22,952 nucleotides of DNA from an uncultured Oscillospiraceae bacterium (GCA_900540865.1 UQHH01000042.1:1-22952), one strand, 5' to 3'; counted from the first letter of the stretch, positions 1 to 7,890 are shown. Notes: a model not told the origin generated them from the sequence alone. Program-made: numbers and translations.

Positions 1-150
1 GCCTTCGACGCCTACAGCCACGTTTTCTATGTATGGTTTTGCATAGATTAAGTTAACCTGCTGCGTAACCGCGCTTACGGGCACCATAATAAACAAACTT
101 GCCAAAAGGGCCAGAACCAGAGATAAAGCCAGCATTTTTTTCTGTTTCAT
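1..150 (-). CDS. Secreted protein with signal peptide, N-terminal 50 residues only
   Basis: The gene starts at an ATG at 150 (minus) and runs off the left edge, so only 50 codons are visible. The start is set by a very strong ribosome binding site, AAGGAGGAGG, eight bases upstream. The N-terminus is a textbook Sec signal peptide: a basic start (MKQKK), a hydrophobic core of about 18 residues, and a likely signal peptidase I site after VSA at residues 25-27. The mature part begins VTQQVNLIYAKPYIENVAV, which I do not recognise. The protein is therefore likely exported or surface-bound, with unknown function. A good sigma-A-type promoter (269-297) and a structured leader of about 110 bases lie upstream, so it is transcribed alone and may be regulated through its leader. 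A 65-codon frame over the same bases (53-250) is in another register and has no ribosome binding site. Confidence 0.8.
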   Translation of the reverse strand, partial: MKQKKMLALSLVLALLASLFIMVPVSAVTQQVNLIYAKPYIENVAVGVEG

Positions 151-181
151 AATTGAAACCTCCTCCTTGATTTTTAATGAC

Positions 182-246
182 GATTCCTGAGGCTAAAATC
201 GGTTCCCTCCCTTCCGCACTTTTTACAAGCCTCTTGTTGTAAAAAG
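182..246 (-). promoter_or_regulatory. Structured 5' leader with two hairpins and complementary loops
   Basis: Read on the minus strand, the leader first forms a perfect 10-bp hairpin (arms 246-237 and 228-219, CTTTTTACAA/TTGTAAAAAG) with the 8-base loop CAAGAGGC. About 20 bases later a second, weaker hairpin, CGATT/AATCG, encloses the loop TTAGCCTCAGG. GAGGC in loop 1 is complementary to GCCTC in loop 2 (plus positions 189-193), so the loops could kiss. A purine-rich strand (GGAAGGGAGGGAACC) joins the two. It does not match a riboswitch class that I can recall. The leader ends just before the ribosome binding site, so control of translation is possible, but this is inference. Confidence 0.4.
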
Positions 247-268
247 CCATTAATGCTTTGACAAGTTA

Positions 269-297
269 ATAATAAATGAAAATTAAAATAAAATCAA
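269..297 (-). promoter_or_regulatory. Sigma-A-type promoter of the left-edge secreted protein
   Basis: On the minus strand TTGATT (297-292) is followed after exactly 17 bases by TATTAT (274-269). This is close to the TTGACA-17-TATAAT consensus. Transcription would begin near 262, giving a leader of about 110 bases before the ATG at 150. The surrounding DNA is very AT-rich, so chance matches are likelier here than elsewhere. Confidence 0.5.
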
Positions 298-590
298 GCA
301 ATTTTCGTTATATTTTAAAATTGTAAATATAAAATGTATTTATTTTAATATAAATAATTAAATAAAATAGAAAATTATACAAAAACTAAATAAATTTAAA
401 TAGGCAGAAGATAACGCGTATAATTAAACGCTTCTTTTTATCAAACACAGGGTCATTAAAAATAAAACAGGCTGAACTTTTAGCTTTAAAAAGCAGGGTC
501 AGAGGTTTCTACCTGCAATTACAGAAAAATATAAAAAAATATGAGAAATTACAGACGCAGCCCTGGGAAAACCTTTTCAATAATTCTGTC
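298..590. other. AT-rich intergenic spacer without a recognisable gene
   Basis: This stretch between two divergent genes consists largely of A/T runs, above all between 300 and 400. I see no open frame with a ribosome binding site, no RNA gene and no convincing terminator. A TATAAT hexamer occurs at 419-424 but has no good -35 partner. The spacer probably only separates the divergent units. Confidence 0.5.
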
Positions 591-617
591 ACAATAAAAG
601 CAGTCTTCCATAGAATA
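591..617 (+). promoter_or_regulatory. Sigma-K-like sporulation promoter candidate
   Basis: An AC dinucleotide at 591-592 is followed after 16 bases by CATAGAATA (609-617). This fits the mother-cell sigma-K pattern AC-N16/17-CATANNNTA. A sigma-A reading (TGTCAC, then TAGAAT at 611-616, 18-base spacer) is also possible but has a poorer -35. The ATG of the cysteine-rich protein follows about 30 bases later. Confidence 0.4.
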
Positions 618-646
618 TTAGTAAAGCTAATAAGGGAGGATTTTTT

Positions 647-1474
647 ATGGCTGAAACAGCATTTTCCGCTGCCACGTGCGGCGGCGTCGACACAGGAAGC
701 GCAAAAGAAGCGGTTTGCATAGATGCTTACAGGGTTTATGACAGCTGCGGAGATAAAGATTGCCTGGAGGATTTAAAGGTACTGTTCTGCGATACTGCAC
801 AGTGCATGATTGACAAGGCGAGCAACGTAAGGATCAGGGACGTGGATGTCATCACCGTATACATCGACCTGGAACCGGTTCCGTTCCACAAGGGCTTTTA
901 CTCTGTGGATATGACATTCTTCTTTGACGTTGAGCTCGACGTCTTTATGCAGCCTGCCGCTATGCCAATGTGTGTGAAGGGGCTCAGCATCTTCAACAAG
1001 AAGGTCATTCTTTACGGCAGCGAGGGCAACGTCAAGATTTTCAGCTCCGACTTTACGATGGATGACCCGGATGTCCAGAATGCGCCGGTTCGCAACCTGC
1101 CGAAGGCGAGCGTACAGGTTGCAAAACCGATTGGCCTTTCCGCGAAGATTTGCCAGCGCAGAGAGCCCTGCATTCCGTGCTGCAGGATTCCCGATTGTAT
1201 CTCCTGCCGTTACGGCGGCCCTGTCCCGGGCAATAGCGGCGAAAAAGATGTTTATATTACGATTGGCATCTTTACAATCGTCCAGATTGAGCGCAACGTC
1301 CAGATGCTTGTTCCCGCGTTTGACTTCTGTATTCCAGAAAAAGAATGCACAACGTCCTCAGATAATCCGTGCGAAATGTTCAGCAGGCTCGACTTCCCGA
1401 CAGACGAATTTTTCCCGCCGAAGGTCTCTGACATAAACGGGGATGAATGCGGCTGCTGCAGGCCTATAAACTAA
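647..1474 (+). CDS. Cysteine-rich conserved hypothetical protein, possibly spore coat
   Basis: The product is a soluble-looking 275-residue protein with no signal peptide or membrane segment. Cysteines are abundant: CGG, CGDKDC, then CQRREPCIPCCRIPDCISC near residues 168-186, and CGCC at the C-terminus. Two stretches look related, one around residues 65-95 (VITVYIDLEPVPF..) and one around 202-230 (DVYITIGIFTIVQI..). Both are hydrophobic beta-rich strands, so an internal duplication is possible. I have seen similar unnamed proteins in Clostridia but cannot assign a family. The start is supported by GGGAGG seven bases upstream, and a strong terminator follows, so the gene is monocistronic. High cysteine content together with a sigma-K-like promoter suggests a cross-linked spore coat or exosporium component. 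That role is inference. Confidence 0.75.
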   Translation: MAETAFSAATCGGVDTGSAKEAVCIDAYRVYDSCGDKDCLEDLKVLFCDTAQCMIDKASNVRIRDVDVITVYIDLEPVPFHKGFYSVDMTFFFDVELDVFMQPAAMPMCVKGLSIFNKKVILYGSEGNVKIFSSDFTMDDPDVQNAPVRNLPKASVQVAKPIGLSAKICQRREPCIPCCRIPDCISCRYGGPVPGNSGEKDVYITIGIFTIVQIERNVQMLVPAFDFCIPEKECTTSSDNPCEMFSRLDFPTDEFFPPKVSDINGDECGCCRPIN

Positions 1475-1485
1475 ATAGAAAGCCT

Positions 1486-1515
1486 AAAAGCCGCAGGTTT
1501 TACCTGCGGCTTTTT
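1486..1515 (+). terminator. Intrinsic terminator after the cysteine-rich protein
   Basis: A perfect 12-bp stem (AAAAGCCGCAGG at 1486-1497 with CCTGCGGCTTTT at 1503-1514) has a 5-base loop and runs into a T tract. It starts 12 bases after the stop codon. Confidence 0.9.
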
Positions 1516-1714
1516 CATGTAATTACAGCTTTTCAGTGTTTTCATTGCTGCACGTTATTTACAGTGGCTTATTACGAATTACGTTCAACGAGAAAACAAA
1601 ATTGCAGTAATTGCAGCTGTTCCAGCAATATCAATCAAATGGGCGGAAAACGCCGACATTAACTGCATCCTTACCTAGTATAAATGATTAACGGCATTAG
1701 AAAGGGAGAGAATC

Positions 1715-1966
1715 ATGAAAATTAACTGGAAGGTAAGACTTAAGAGCGGCCCGTTCTGGGTGGGATTGATTTCGCTTGTTTTGACGTTTGTGTATACGAT
1801 ACTCAACATGACGGGAATTGTGCCTCAATTCGACCGAAAGCAAATTATGGATGTAATCGTAATGCTGCTGCAGATTCTCGCTTTTGTCGGCGTTGTGACC
1901 GATCCGACGACAAAAGGATTAAACGACAGCGAGCAAGCAATGGGCTATCAGAAGCCAAAGGAGTAA
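1715..1966 (+). CDS. Holin, phi-LC3 (Phage_holin_1) family
   Basis: This 83-residue protein has the build of phi-LC3/LLH-type holins: a short basic N-terminus (MKINWKVRLKSG), a first membrane segment at about residues 15-34, a short polar turn, a second segment at about 44-61, and the family hallmark VTDPTTKGLNDSEQAMGY near the C-terminus. Holins oligomerise in the cytoplasmic membrane and form lesions that release endolysin or, in domesticated cases such as TcdE of Clostridioides difficile, other proteins. No endolysin, tail or capsid gene lies next to it, so it is either an orphan phage relic or a domesticated holin. AAAGGGAGAG upstream of the ATG supports the start. A TATAAA at 1679-1684 may serve as its -10 region, but no good -35 is visible. 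The family call is firm; the role is open. Confidence 0.85.
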   Translation: MKINWKVRLKSGPFWVGLISLVLTFVYTILNMTGIVPQFDRKQIMDVIVMLLQILAFVGVVTDPTTKGLNDSEQAMGYQKPKE

Positions 1967-2091
1967 CGCTGGTATAGCAAAGGCTATGTTTATACTGTTT
2001 CGGCGGCAGTTTGTTCAGGCACATGCAATTCGTCGGTTCACCGGAGTATGCGGGTGGATAGAAAAAATTTAAAGGATTCAATAAGACCAAA

Positions 2092-2120
2092 AAACGCCCC
2101 TGCTATTAGCAGGGGCGTTT
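2092..2120. terminator. Bidirectional intrinsic terminator between holin and ribU
   Basis: A perfect 12-bp stem (AAACGCCCCTGC at 2092-2103 with GCAGGGGCGTTT at 2109-2120) carries a 5-base loop. T runs flank it on both strands, and on the minus strand it is followed by TTTTTT. It ends the ribU transcript, which stops at 2134, and can also end the plus-strand holin transcript. Confidence 0.9.
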
Positions 2121-2133
2121 GTATCGGTAACAT

Positions 2134-2832
2134 TTAGAGCGTTCCGTTTACGACAAGGACCACCATTACACAGGTCGCAAGCAGTAAGCCCGCGGCAATC
2201 AAAATACCGATGCTGACCTTGCTCCTCGGTTTGTCGCCGGTTGGGCTTTTGGGGATGAGGTTTGCTTTGCGCAGCGCCAGGACTACAGGCTTGTAAAGCA
2301 GCAAAATCAAAGCGGTATTGAGGCCTGTTTTTACCAGGTTGAACGGCAGGAATGCAGGCAGCAGCAGCGCAGCGATGGCCTCGCGCGTGACGTTCATATA
2401 AAACGGTGTAATCAGGTAATTCCACAGAAGCATGGCGCCGGTCATCAGCAGGGAACCCGCAACCAGCCCCAATACAGCGCCTGACATGGTATGTTTTTTC
2501 TTGTAAAAAAAGGCGGCGGGGCAGACGAAGCAAAGGCTGGCAATCGCGTTCATAATAAAGCCAAGCCATCCTGTCGTGCTGATGGTAAACATCTCAACCA
2601 GTGCGACGCCGACGCTGATGGCAGCGCCGGACAAAGGGCCGAAGATGAACGCGGCGATTGTGATGATGACGTTCTTAATTTCCAGGTCGAGGAATGGAAG
2701 GAACGCCGGAATCCGGAAAAAAGCAACGCTAAGGAATGAAAGCGCCGTCAAAAGCCCCAGAATCGCGAGCTTTTTGAGCCGGTACGATTGCTCGCCGGCT
2801 TTTTTGATGGTGTGTGCCTGGTTGTCTTGCAT
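2134..2832 (-). CDS. ribU: Riboflavin ECF transporter S component RibU
   Basis: This is a 232-residue membrane protein with about six hydrophobic segments and the S-component layout. It captures riboflavin and works with the shared EcfA/EcfA'/EcfT energising module, which is not in this window. Typical features are the LAILGLLTALSFLSV first helix, the AAFIFGPLSGA loop-helix and a conserved-looking FNLVKTGLN stretch late in the protein. The substrate call rests mainly on the FMN riboswitch directly upstream. The start at 2832 (MQDN) is preferred because AAAAGGAG lies nine bases upstream; the ATG three codons earlier abuts that motif, and longer versions would overlap the attenuator. Three lysines and prolines near residues 190-200 precede a final helix, giving a C-terminus somewhat longer than in many RibU proteins. 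Confidence 0.9.
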   Translation of the reverse strand: MQDNQAHTIKKAGEQSYRLKKLAILGLLTALSFLSVAFFRIPAFLPFLDLEIKNVIITIAAFIFGPLSGAAISVGVALVEMFTISTTGWLGFIMNAIASLCFVCPAAFFYKKKHTMSGAVLGLVAGSLLMTGAMLLWNYLITPFYMNVTREAIAALLLPAFLPFNLVKTGLNTALILLLYKPVVLALRKANLIPKSPTGDKPRSKVSIGILIAAGLLLATCVMVVLVVNGTL

Positions 2833-2865
2833 GAAAAGCATCTCCTTTTCTGCCGCCTTAGAAAC

Positions 2866-2893
2866 AAAAAGCCCCGCAGATAATCTGCGAGGC
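2866..2893 (-). terminator. Riboswitch-controlled attenuator before ribU
   Basis: On the minus strand GCCTCGCAGA pairs with TCTGCGGGGC around a TTA loop, followed by TTTTT. It lies between the FMN aptamer and the ribU ribosome binding site, the standard place for an expression platform that ends transcription when FMN is bound. Confidence 0.9.
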
Positions 2894-2920
2894 AATTACG
2901 CTTAATCCAATAAGCGCGCA

Positions 2921-3037
2921 TCTTCTTTCATCCGGACTTTACCGTCGGCTTTGGAATTTCACCAAATCAACTTTCGCTTGCGGGCTTTGCGCTTTTAGCG
3001 CTTACCGCCGGTGGGGAATCGCACCCCGCCTCGAAGA
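2921..3037 (-). promoter_or_regulatory. FMN riboswitch (RFN element)
   Basis: The minus strand carries the conserved RFN blocks in order: a P1 arm TCTTC, then GGCGGGGTGCGATTCCCCAC, CCGGCGGTAAGC, GCCCGC, GATTTGGTGAAATTCC, AAAGCCGACGGTAAAGTC, CGGATGAAAGAAGA, closing P1 with GAAGA. Every core segment of the family seems intact. When FMN is plentiful the downstream terminator should form and silence ribU. Confidence 0.97.
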
Positions 3038-3089
3038 CAGCATTTATCATATTGTATGCGGAAAACAGTTTATGTGCTTTCCGTGTTTT

Positions 3090-3117
3090 ATTATAGCATG
3101 CTGGTTGAAATTGTCAA
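3090..3117 (-). promoter_or_regulatory. Strong sigma-A promoter of the ribU transcript
   Basis: The minus strand has a perfect TTGACA (3117-3112) and a perfect TATAAT (3095-3090) separated by 16 bases, with a TGC extension in front of the -10. The predicted start near 3083 gives a leader that contains the whole FMN aptamer. The promoter lies within 35 bases downstream of the yfbR stop codon. Confidence 0.9.
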
Positions 3118-3121
3118 CAGC

Positions 3122-3715
3122 TTACAGCCTTTGGTCCAGCTCGTCGAGCGTGAGATTATAAGCCGGCAGCATTTCCTCCATAAAAATCTGGAGCTCAGGC
3201 ATATCGAGCTGAGCGAGCGAATCTGAAACGGACTGCCTTGCCTTTGTAAATTCCAGATTACCCATGCGGATTTCCTCCGTACATTTTATCAGCGCGGAAA
3301 GCTTGTCGGCGGCCTTTACATAGCTCCAAAGTATTTCATCCCGCGCCTGCTTTTTAAAGAAAGGCTCATATTCAGTCCGCAAATCGTCCGGCAGCATCCC
3401 CAGCAGCTTTTCTGCCGCTACGGATTCGACCTCCTTGTAGGCATCCTTAATCTGCGGGTTAAAGTACTTAACCGGTGTGGGCATATCGCCGGTTATAATT
3501 TCCGTACAGTCGTGGAACAGCGCAAGTGCCGCAGTGCGCTCGGGCTCGGTATCCTTTCCAAGCCGCTTTTTACCTATAATCGCCAACGCGTGCGCAATCA
3601 TAGCGACCTCTAGGCTGTGCTCGCTGATATTTTCCCTCCTGGTGCTGTTCATAAGCCCCCAGCGGCCGATATATTTCATTCTGGAGAGCATTGCAAAGAA
3701 GCTGCTTTCTGCCAA
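3122..3715 (-). CDS. yfbR: HD-domain 5'-deoxynucleotidase, YfbR-like
   Basis: The 197-residue protein aligns along its whole length with Escherichia coli YfbR, which removes phosphate from deoxyribonucleoside 5'-monophosphates in the cytoplasm. Visible family features are FFAMLSRMKYIGRWGLM at the N-terminus, RRENISEHSLEVAM with metal ligand H33, the HD pair H68-D69, the signature TGDMPTPVKYFN at 75-86, and D137 in the VKAADKLSA helix. The start is TTG at 3715, supported by GAGGTG five bases upstream and by the match to the usual N-terminus. It stands alone: ribU has its own promoter downstream, and the large operon upstream is divergent. A role in nucleotide pool balance is expected from the family. 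Confidence 0.92.
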   Translation of the reverse strand: MAESSFFAMLSRMKYIGRWGLMNSTRRENISEHSLEVAMIAHALAIIGKKRLGKDTEPERTAALALFHDCTEIITGDMPTPVKYFNPQIKDAYKEVESVAAEKLLGMLPDDLRTEYEPFFKKQARDEILWSYVKAADKLSALIKCTEEIRMGNLEFTKARQSVSDSLAQLDMPELQIFMEEMLPAYNLTLDELDQRL

Positions 3716-3812
3716 AATAACACCTCATTTTTCTTTTGCTGTAACTATTCTACAACAATTTTTTAAGAGTTTGTGACAAAACTATTAATTTATTACTTTG
3801 TCGGAATAACAG

Positions 3813-3841
3813 GTGCAATCGCCGTCGGATTGTGGTATAAT
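3813..3841 (+). promoter_or_regulatory. Extended -10 promoter of the surface-polymer operon
   Basis: TGG precedes a perfect TATAAT at 3836-3841, a classic extended -10, while the -35 region near 3813-3818 is poor. A second TATAAT at 3870-3875 has no good partner. The transcript would have a leader of about 110 bases before the ATG at 3957. Within it, GGTGGTTT (3897-3904) pairs with AAACCGCC (3914-3921) and is followed by a short T run, which could be a weak attenuator. Confidence 0.55.
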
Positions 3842-3956
3842 ACCATAGTTATATTGTAATAAGTCGGCTTATAATTATAAATACAGGCGGATGGTTGGTG
3901 GTTTTTGCCAGGCAAACCGCCCTGTTTTCGTTAGAAATATGTAAGGCGGTGGACAT

Positions 3957-6503
3957 ATGAAAGCGGCAAGGCTGCCCTCTCCTACAACAAAGAAAAGATA
4001 TTGGCATAAAGCATTTTTGTTGGGCCTTTGTCTTTCTTTTTTATTTTTCCTCCCCTTTTTGATTTACGACCAGGGATTGTTTTTGTATTACGGCGATTTT
4101 AACGTTCAGCAGATTCCCTTTTACCAAATGATACACGACAGCATTCGGTCAGGCAATTTAGGGTGGAGCCATACGACAGATTTGGGCGCGAACATAATCG
4201 GTTCTTATTCCTTTTACCTGCTTGGCAGCCCGTTTTTCTGGCTGACGCTGCCATTCCCGAGCGAAGCGGTCCCTTATCTGATGGCGCCGCTTTTGATGCT
4301 GAAATTTGCGTTCTCGTCGCTTTCCGGCTATATTTTCCTCAGGCGCTATGTGCGCAATAAGGACTTGGCGGTCATCGGCGGGCTTTTGTATGCGTTTTCC
4401 GGGTTTTCTATCTATAACATATTTTTTAACCATTTCCACGAGGCTATTGTCATATTCCCGCTCCTTTTGGCGGCGGTCGATGAATATATGTACAGCAGGC
4501 GGCGCGGCGTGCTTGCCCTTGCCGTCTTTGCAAGCTGTGTGTTCAACTATTATTTCTTCGCGGGGCAGGTCGTTTTCGTTTTAATTTACTGGGTTGTGCG
4601 GATGGTTTCTGGCAGCTTCCGCATTACGCTGCGCGATTTCCTGCGAATGGCGGCCGAGGTGCTCATCGGCTTTGGCGCGTCGGCGGTAATACTCGTGCCC
4701 TCGGTGCTCGCAGTGCTGCAAAATCCACGCGTCGACAGTGCGCCCAACGGCTGGGGCGCCTTGCTTTACGGCTCCGAACAGCGGTATATCCATATTTTAG
4801 AGAGCTTCTTTTTCCCGCCGGATATTCCCGCGCGGCCAAACTTTACACCTGATTCCAACGCAAAGTGGGGCTCCGTCGCCGCGTGGCTGCCCTTGTTTTC
4901 CATGACGGGCGTTATCGCGTTTATGCAGTCGAAAAAGCACACAAACTGGCTCAAAAGGATTCTGCTCACGCTGTTCATCATAGCGTTTATTCCAATCCTC
5001 AACAGCCTGTTCCAGCTTCTTAATTCATCCTATTATGCCAGATGGTTCTATATGCTCACGCTTATGATGGCGCTTGCGACCGTAATATCTCTGGAAAACA
5101 GCAGAACGGACTGGCGCAGGGCGCTTACCTGGACGGGTTCGATTACGGCGGTCATCCTTGTTGCAATCGGGCTTATGCCGAATACGACGGAAGCGCAGTC
5201 AGGGGAAACGGTAACGACCTACGGGCTGATGCAGTACCCCGACCGTTTCTGGGCCTACGGCGCGATAGCGCTTGCAAGCCTTGCGGTTCTGACGCTGCTC
5301 TTGAAACTAATGCGCAAAAACAGGAGGAAATTTATCCGCTATACCTTTGTGTGTGTTGGGGTAATATCTGTATGCTATTCGTCCTACCTGCTGATATTGG
5401 GAAAGACGCAGGGCTACAATTCACAAGAGTTTATTATCCCGCACGTGCTCAATAAGGGAGGTGAAATCGACCTGCCGGATACGAACAGCGCGAGAAGCGA
5501 TTTTTATAAAACGATGGACAACACGGCAATGTTCTGGCAGATTCCGTCGATTCAGGCGTTCCACAGTATCGTGCCCGGCTCCGTCATGGAATTTTATCCC
5601 TCCATCGGCGTGACGCGCGACGTCGGCTCCCGTCCGGAAACGGACGTCTACGGCCTGCGCTCGTTCACCTCGACCCGTTGGCTGTTCGACTACAAGTTCG
5701 ACGGTGATAGCTTTACGGACGAAAATAAAGAGACGGCAATGCCCGGCTGGAATTATTACGATACGCAGAACGGATACGACATCTGGGAAAACGAATACTA
5801 TATCCCAATGGGATTTACGTATGACAAGTTTATCGATGTGGAAGAATATAAGAGCTGCCCGGAAGGCAGCCGCCACCTGCTATTGCTCAAGGCGATGACC
5901 CTTACCGGCGAGCAGCTTGAAAAATACGCCGATATTACCGGAGGCGGAAGCTACGGCGGAAGCTTTACCTACAGCGAGGAGCAGTATAAAGAGGATTGCC
6001 TTGCACGCAGGGAAACCACCTGTACAAACTTTGTTTATGACGACAGGGGCTTCAGCGCGCAAATCGATTTGAGCGGCAAGGGCGACCAGCTGGTGTTTTT
6101 CAGCGTCCCGTATGAAGGCGGCTGGAGTGCGCAGGTAAACGGGCAGCCTGTCGATATTGAAAAGGTAAACGTCGGCTTTATGGCAGTCCGCGTACCGGGC
6201 GGAAAGGCAAGTGAAATCCGGTTTGACTACGAAACGCCGGGACTGAAAACCGGACTGATTATAACTGGCGCCTGCTTCCTTGCGTTTGCCGTTTATATGC
6301 TGTTTTTCCGCGGAAAACGCCCGGATGAAACAAAAAAGAAACAAACCTACCGTATTATGAGGAAAATGAAGGCAAAAAAGGTTCCCGCCGCATTAGAGGG
6401 CGGTCAGGCGCAGCAGCCCGGTGAAGAACTGTCGCCGCAGGCAAAGGAGCTTCTTGAAGAAATGGAACGGGAAGAAAAGCAGGAGAATCTCGGCGGAGAA
6501 TAA
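3957..6503 (+). CDS. YfhO-family polytopic membrane protein
   Basis: This 848-residue protein fits the bacterial YfhO family, large GT-C-fold-like membrane proteins. A first helix at about 18-37 is followed by the family motif YYGDFNVQQIPFYQ with an acidic residue in the first outer loop, then some ten more hydrophobic segments up to about residue 480, a long extracytoplasmic domain (about 490-750), a last helix near 765-785 and a charged cytoplasmic tail rich in Lys and Glu. In Bacillus subtilis YfhO is tied to glycosylation of lipoteichoic acid, acting with a polyprenyl-phosphate sugar synthase. Here an ExoA-like glycosyltransferase lies three genes downstream, so a sugar-transfer role in surface-polymer decoration is plausible. 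The gene is first in a seven-gene operon with gaps of under 30 bases. AAGGCGG upstream of the ATG supports the start. Confidence 0.88.
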   Translation: MKAARLPSPTTKKRYWHKAFLLGLCLSFLFFLPFLIYDQGLFLYYGDFNVQQIPFYQMIHDSIRSGNLGWSHTTDLGANIIGSYSFYLLGSPFFWLTLPFPSEAVPYLMAPLLMLKFAFSSLSGYIFLRRYVRNKDLAVIGGLLYAFSGFSIYNIFFNHFHEAIVIFPLLLAAVDEYMYSRRRGVLALAVFASCVFNYYFFAGQVVFVLIYWVVRMVSGSFRITLRDFLRMAAEVLIGFGASAVILVPSVLAVLQNPRVDSAPNGWGALLYGSEQRYIHILESFFFPPDIPARPNFTPDSNAKWGSVAAWLPLFSMTGVIAFMQSKKHTNWLKRILLTLFIIAFIPILNSLFQLLNSSYYARWFYMLTLMMALATVISLENSRTDWRRALTWTGSITAVILVAIGLMPNTTEAQSGETVTTYGLMQYPDRFWAYGAIALASLAVLTLLLKLMRKNRRKFIRYTFVCVGVISVCYSSYLLILGKTQGYNSQEFIIPHVLNKGGEIDLPDTNSARSDFYKTMDNTAMFWQIPSIQAFHSIVPGSVMEFYPSIGVTRDVGSRPETDVYGLRSFTSTRWLFDYKFDGDSFTDENKETAMPGWNYYDTQNGYDIWENEYYIPMGFTYDKFIDVEEYKSCPEGSRHLLLLKAMTLTGEQLEKYADITGGGSYGGSFTYSEEQYKEDCLARRETTCTNFVYDDRGFSAQIDLSGKGDQLVFFSVPYEGGWSAQVNGQPVDIEKVNVGFMAVRVPGGKASEIRFDYETPGLKTGLIITGACFLAFAVYMLFFRGKRPDETKKKQTYRIMRKMKAKKVPAALEGGQAQQPGEELSPQAKELLEEMEREEKQENLGGE

Positions 6504-6531
6504 TTCCTTATTTGAAACGAGGTAATGCGTT

Positions 6532-7890
6532 ATGTCATTTGGAGAACACATTTTAAAATATAAGGACGATATGCTGAAGGATTTAAAGGAGCTTATCGCG
6601 ATTGAGTCCGTCTCGGCGGAGGGGCACGAGCTGCCAGCGCAGGCGCTCGGCTGGATGCTCAAAAAAGCGCAGTCCTTCGGCCTTGATACGAAAAACGTGC
6701 TCGATTTCGCGGGGCACGCGCAGTACGGCAGCGGGGGGAAGCTCTGCGCCGTTTTGACGCACCTCGACGTGGTGCCCGCGGCGGCGGGCTGGACGACAAA
6801 ACCGTTTGAGCTGACCCAGAAGGACGGACGCCTTTACGGCAGGGGCGTTGCCGACGACAAGGGCTCCGCCGTTGTTGCGCTTTACTGCCTGAAGGCACTC
6901 AAGGATATGGGCGTGGAGGGGAAAAATACCCTGCGCGTCATCTTCGGCACGACCGAGGAGGTCGGCATGGAGGATATGAAAACGTATTTCAGCGTGGAGC
7001 CGCTGCCCGACATGGGCTTTACGCCGGACGCGGAATACGGCGTATGCCGCTGTGAAAAGGGAATTTTGCAGGTGGAGGTCGTCGCCCCTACGCATGACGG
7101 TACGACCCTGACGGAATTCAAGGCGGGCGAGGCGGTCAATTCCGTGCCGGATACGGCGTACGCCCTGCTCGATTGCTCGGAAAACGACGACCATCAATTG
7201 AACCGCTTTGCCGACGCAAAGGACGGGGAGTTTGAATTCAAATACACAATCGACGGGATGATGATTATCTCAAAAGGCAGGGCCGCGCACGCTTCTGAGC
7301 CGGAAAAGGGCTTCAACGCGGCGACTCATCTGATTGACTTGCTTACCTCCCAGTTTGGGCATTCGGTGCTCGGCAGCATACCAGCTTTTATCGACTCGAA
7401 GATTGCGACAGAAACAAACGGTAATTCCATGGGCCTCAAGATGCGCGATTCCGCTTCGGGAGCGCTTACGCTCAACGTCGGTACAGTTACGATAACGGAA
7501 CATACAGCGAAGGCGACGCTGGACATTCGCTACCCCGTTACGATGGACGGCGACCTGGTGCTGGAGCGCGTGGAGGCGGCGGCAAAGTCCGAGGGGCTGT
7601 CCGTCAAGCTTTTGAGTCATATGAAGCCGCTCAACATCGACGGGGATTCCGAGCTGGTAACGATTTTAAAGGATGCTTATAAAGAAGTGACCGGGGAGGA
7701 CGCACGCGTTTACCCGACGGGCGGCGGAACCTACGCCCGGGCGATGGCGGGGCGCGGTGTTGCGTTCGGCCCCGTATTTGAAGGAGAGGACTGCCGCCTG
7801 CACAACGCGGACGAATCGATGGCCCTCGACCATTACTTGAAGCACGCCGAAATCTGCCTGGAGGCGATGTACCGGCTGTTAAACGCTTGA
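6532..7890 (+). CDS. M20-family dipeptidase, PepV/Sapep type
   Basis: The 452-residue protein is a di-metal aminopeptidase of the M20 family, closest in build to PepV/Sapep dipeptidases, which cut dipeptides in the cytoplasm. The metal and catalytic positions are visible: H77 and D79 in LTHLDVVP, the bridging Asp in GRGVADDKG (108-109), the catalytic Glu pair E142-E143 in GTTEEVG, D166 in TPDAE, and the late ligand H424 in LHNADE. The lid domain sits between about 185 and 330, with RAAHASEPEKGFNA as its conserved stretch. It starts 28 bases after yfhO, with GAGG as ribosome binding site, and is followed 29 bases later by the DUF975-like gene. Its link to surface polymers is not obvious; it may supply amino acids from peptidoglycan or peptides, or simply share the transcript. 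Confidence 0.93.
   Translation: MSFGEHILKYKDDMLKDLKELIAIESVSAEGHELPAQALGWMLKKAQSFGLDTKNVLDFAGHAQYGSGGKLCAVLTHLDVVPAAAGWTTKPFELTQKDGRLYGRGVADDKGSAVVALYCLKALKDMGVEGKNTLRVIFGTTEEVGMEDMKTYFSVEPLPDMGFTPDAEYGVCRCEKGILQVEVVAPTHDGTTLTEFKAGEAVNSVPDTAYALLDCSENDDHQLNRFADAKDGEFEFKYTIDGMMIISKGRAAHASEPEKGFNAATHLIDLLTSQFGHSVLGSIPAFIDSKIATETNGNSMGLKMRDSASGALTLNVGTVTITEHTAKATLDIRYPVTMDGDLVLERVEAAAKSEGLSVKLLSHMKPLNIDGDSELVTILKDAYKEVTGEDARVYPTGGGTYARAMAGRGVAFGPVFEGEDCRLHNADESMALDHYLKHAEICLEAMYRLLNA

Noticed and set aside
53..250. 65-codon frame on the minus strand over the left-edge leader
   Set aside because: It lies in a different register from the signal-peptide gene, has no ribosome binding site, and reads through the structured leader.
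1447..1662. 71-codon plus frame after the cysteine-rich gene
   Set aside because: It overlaps the end of that gene and runs through its strong terminator; no ribosome binding site.
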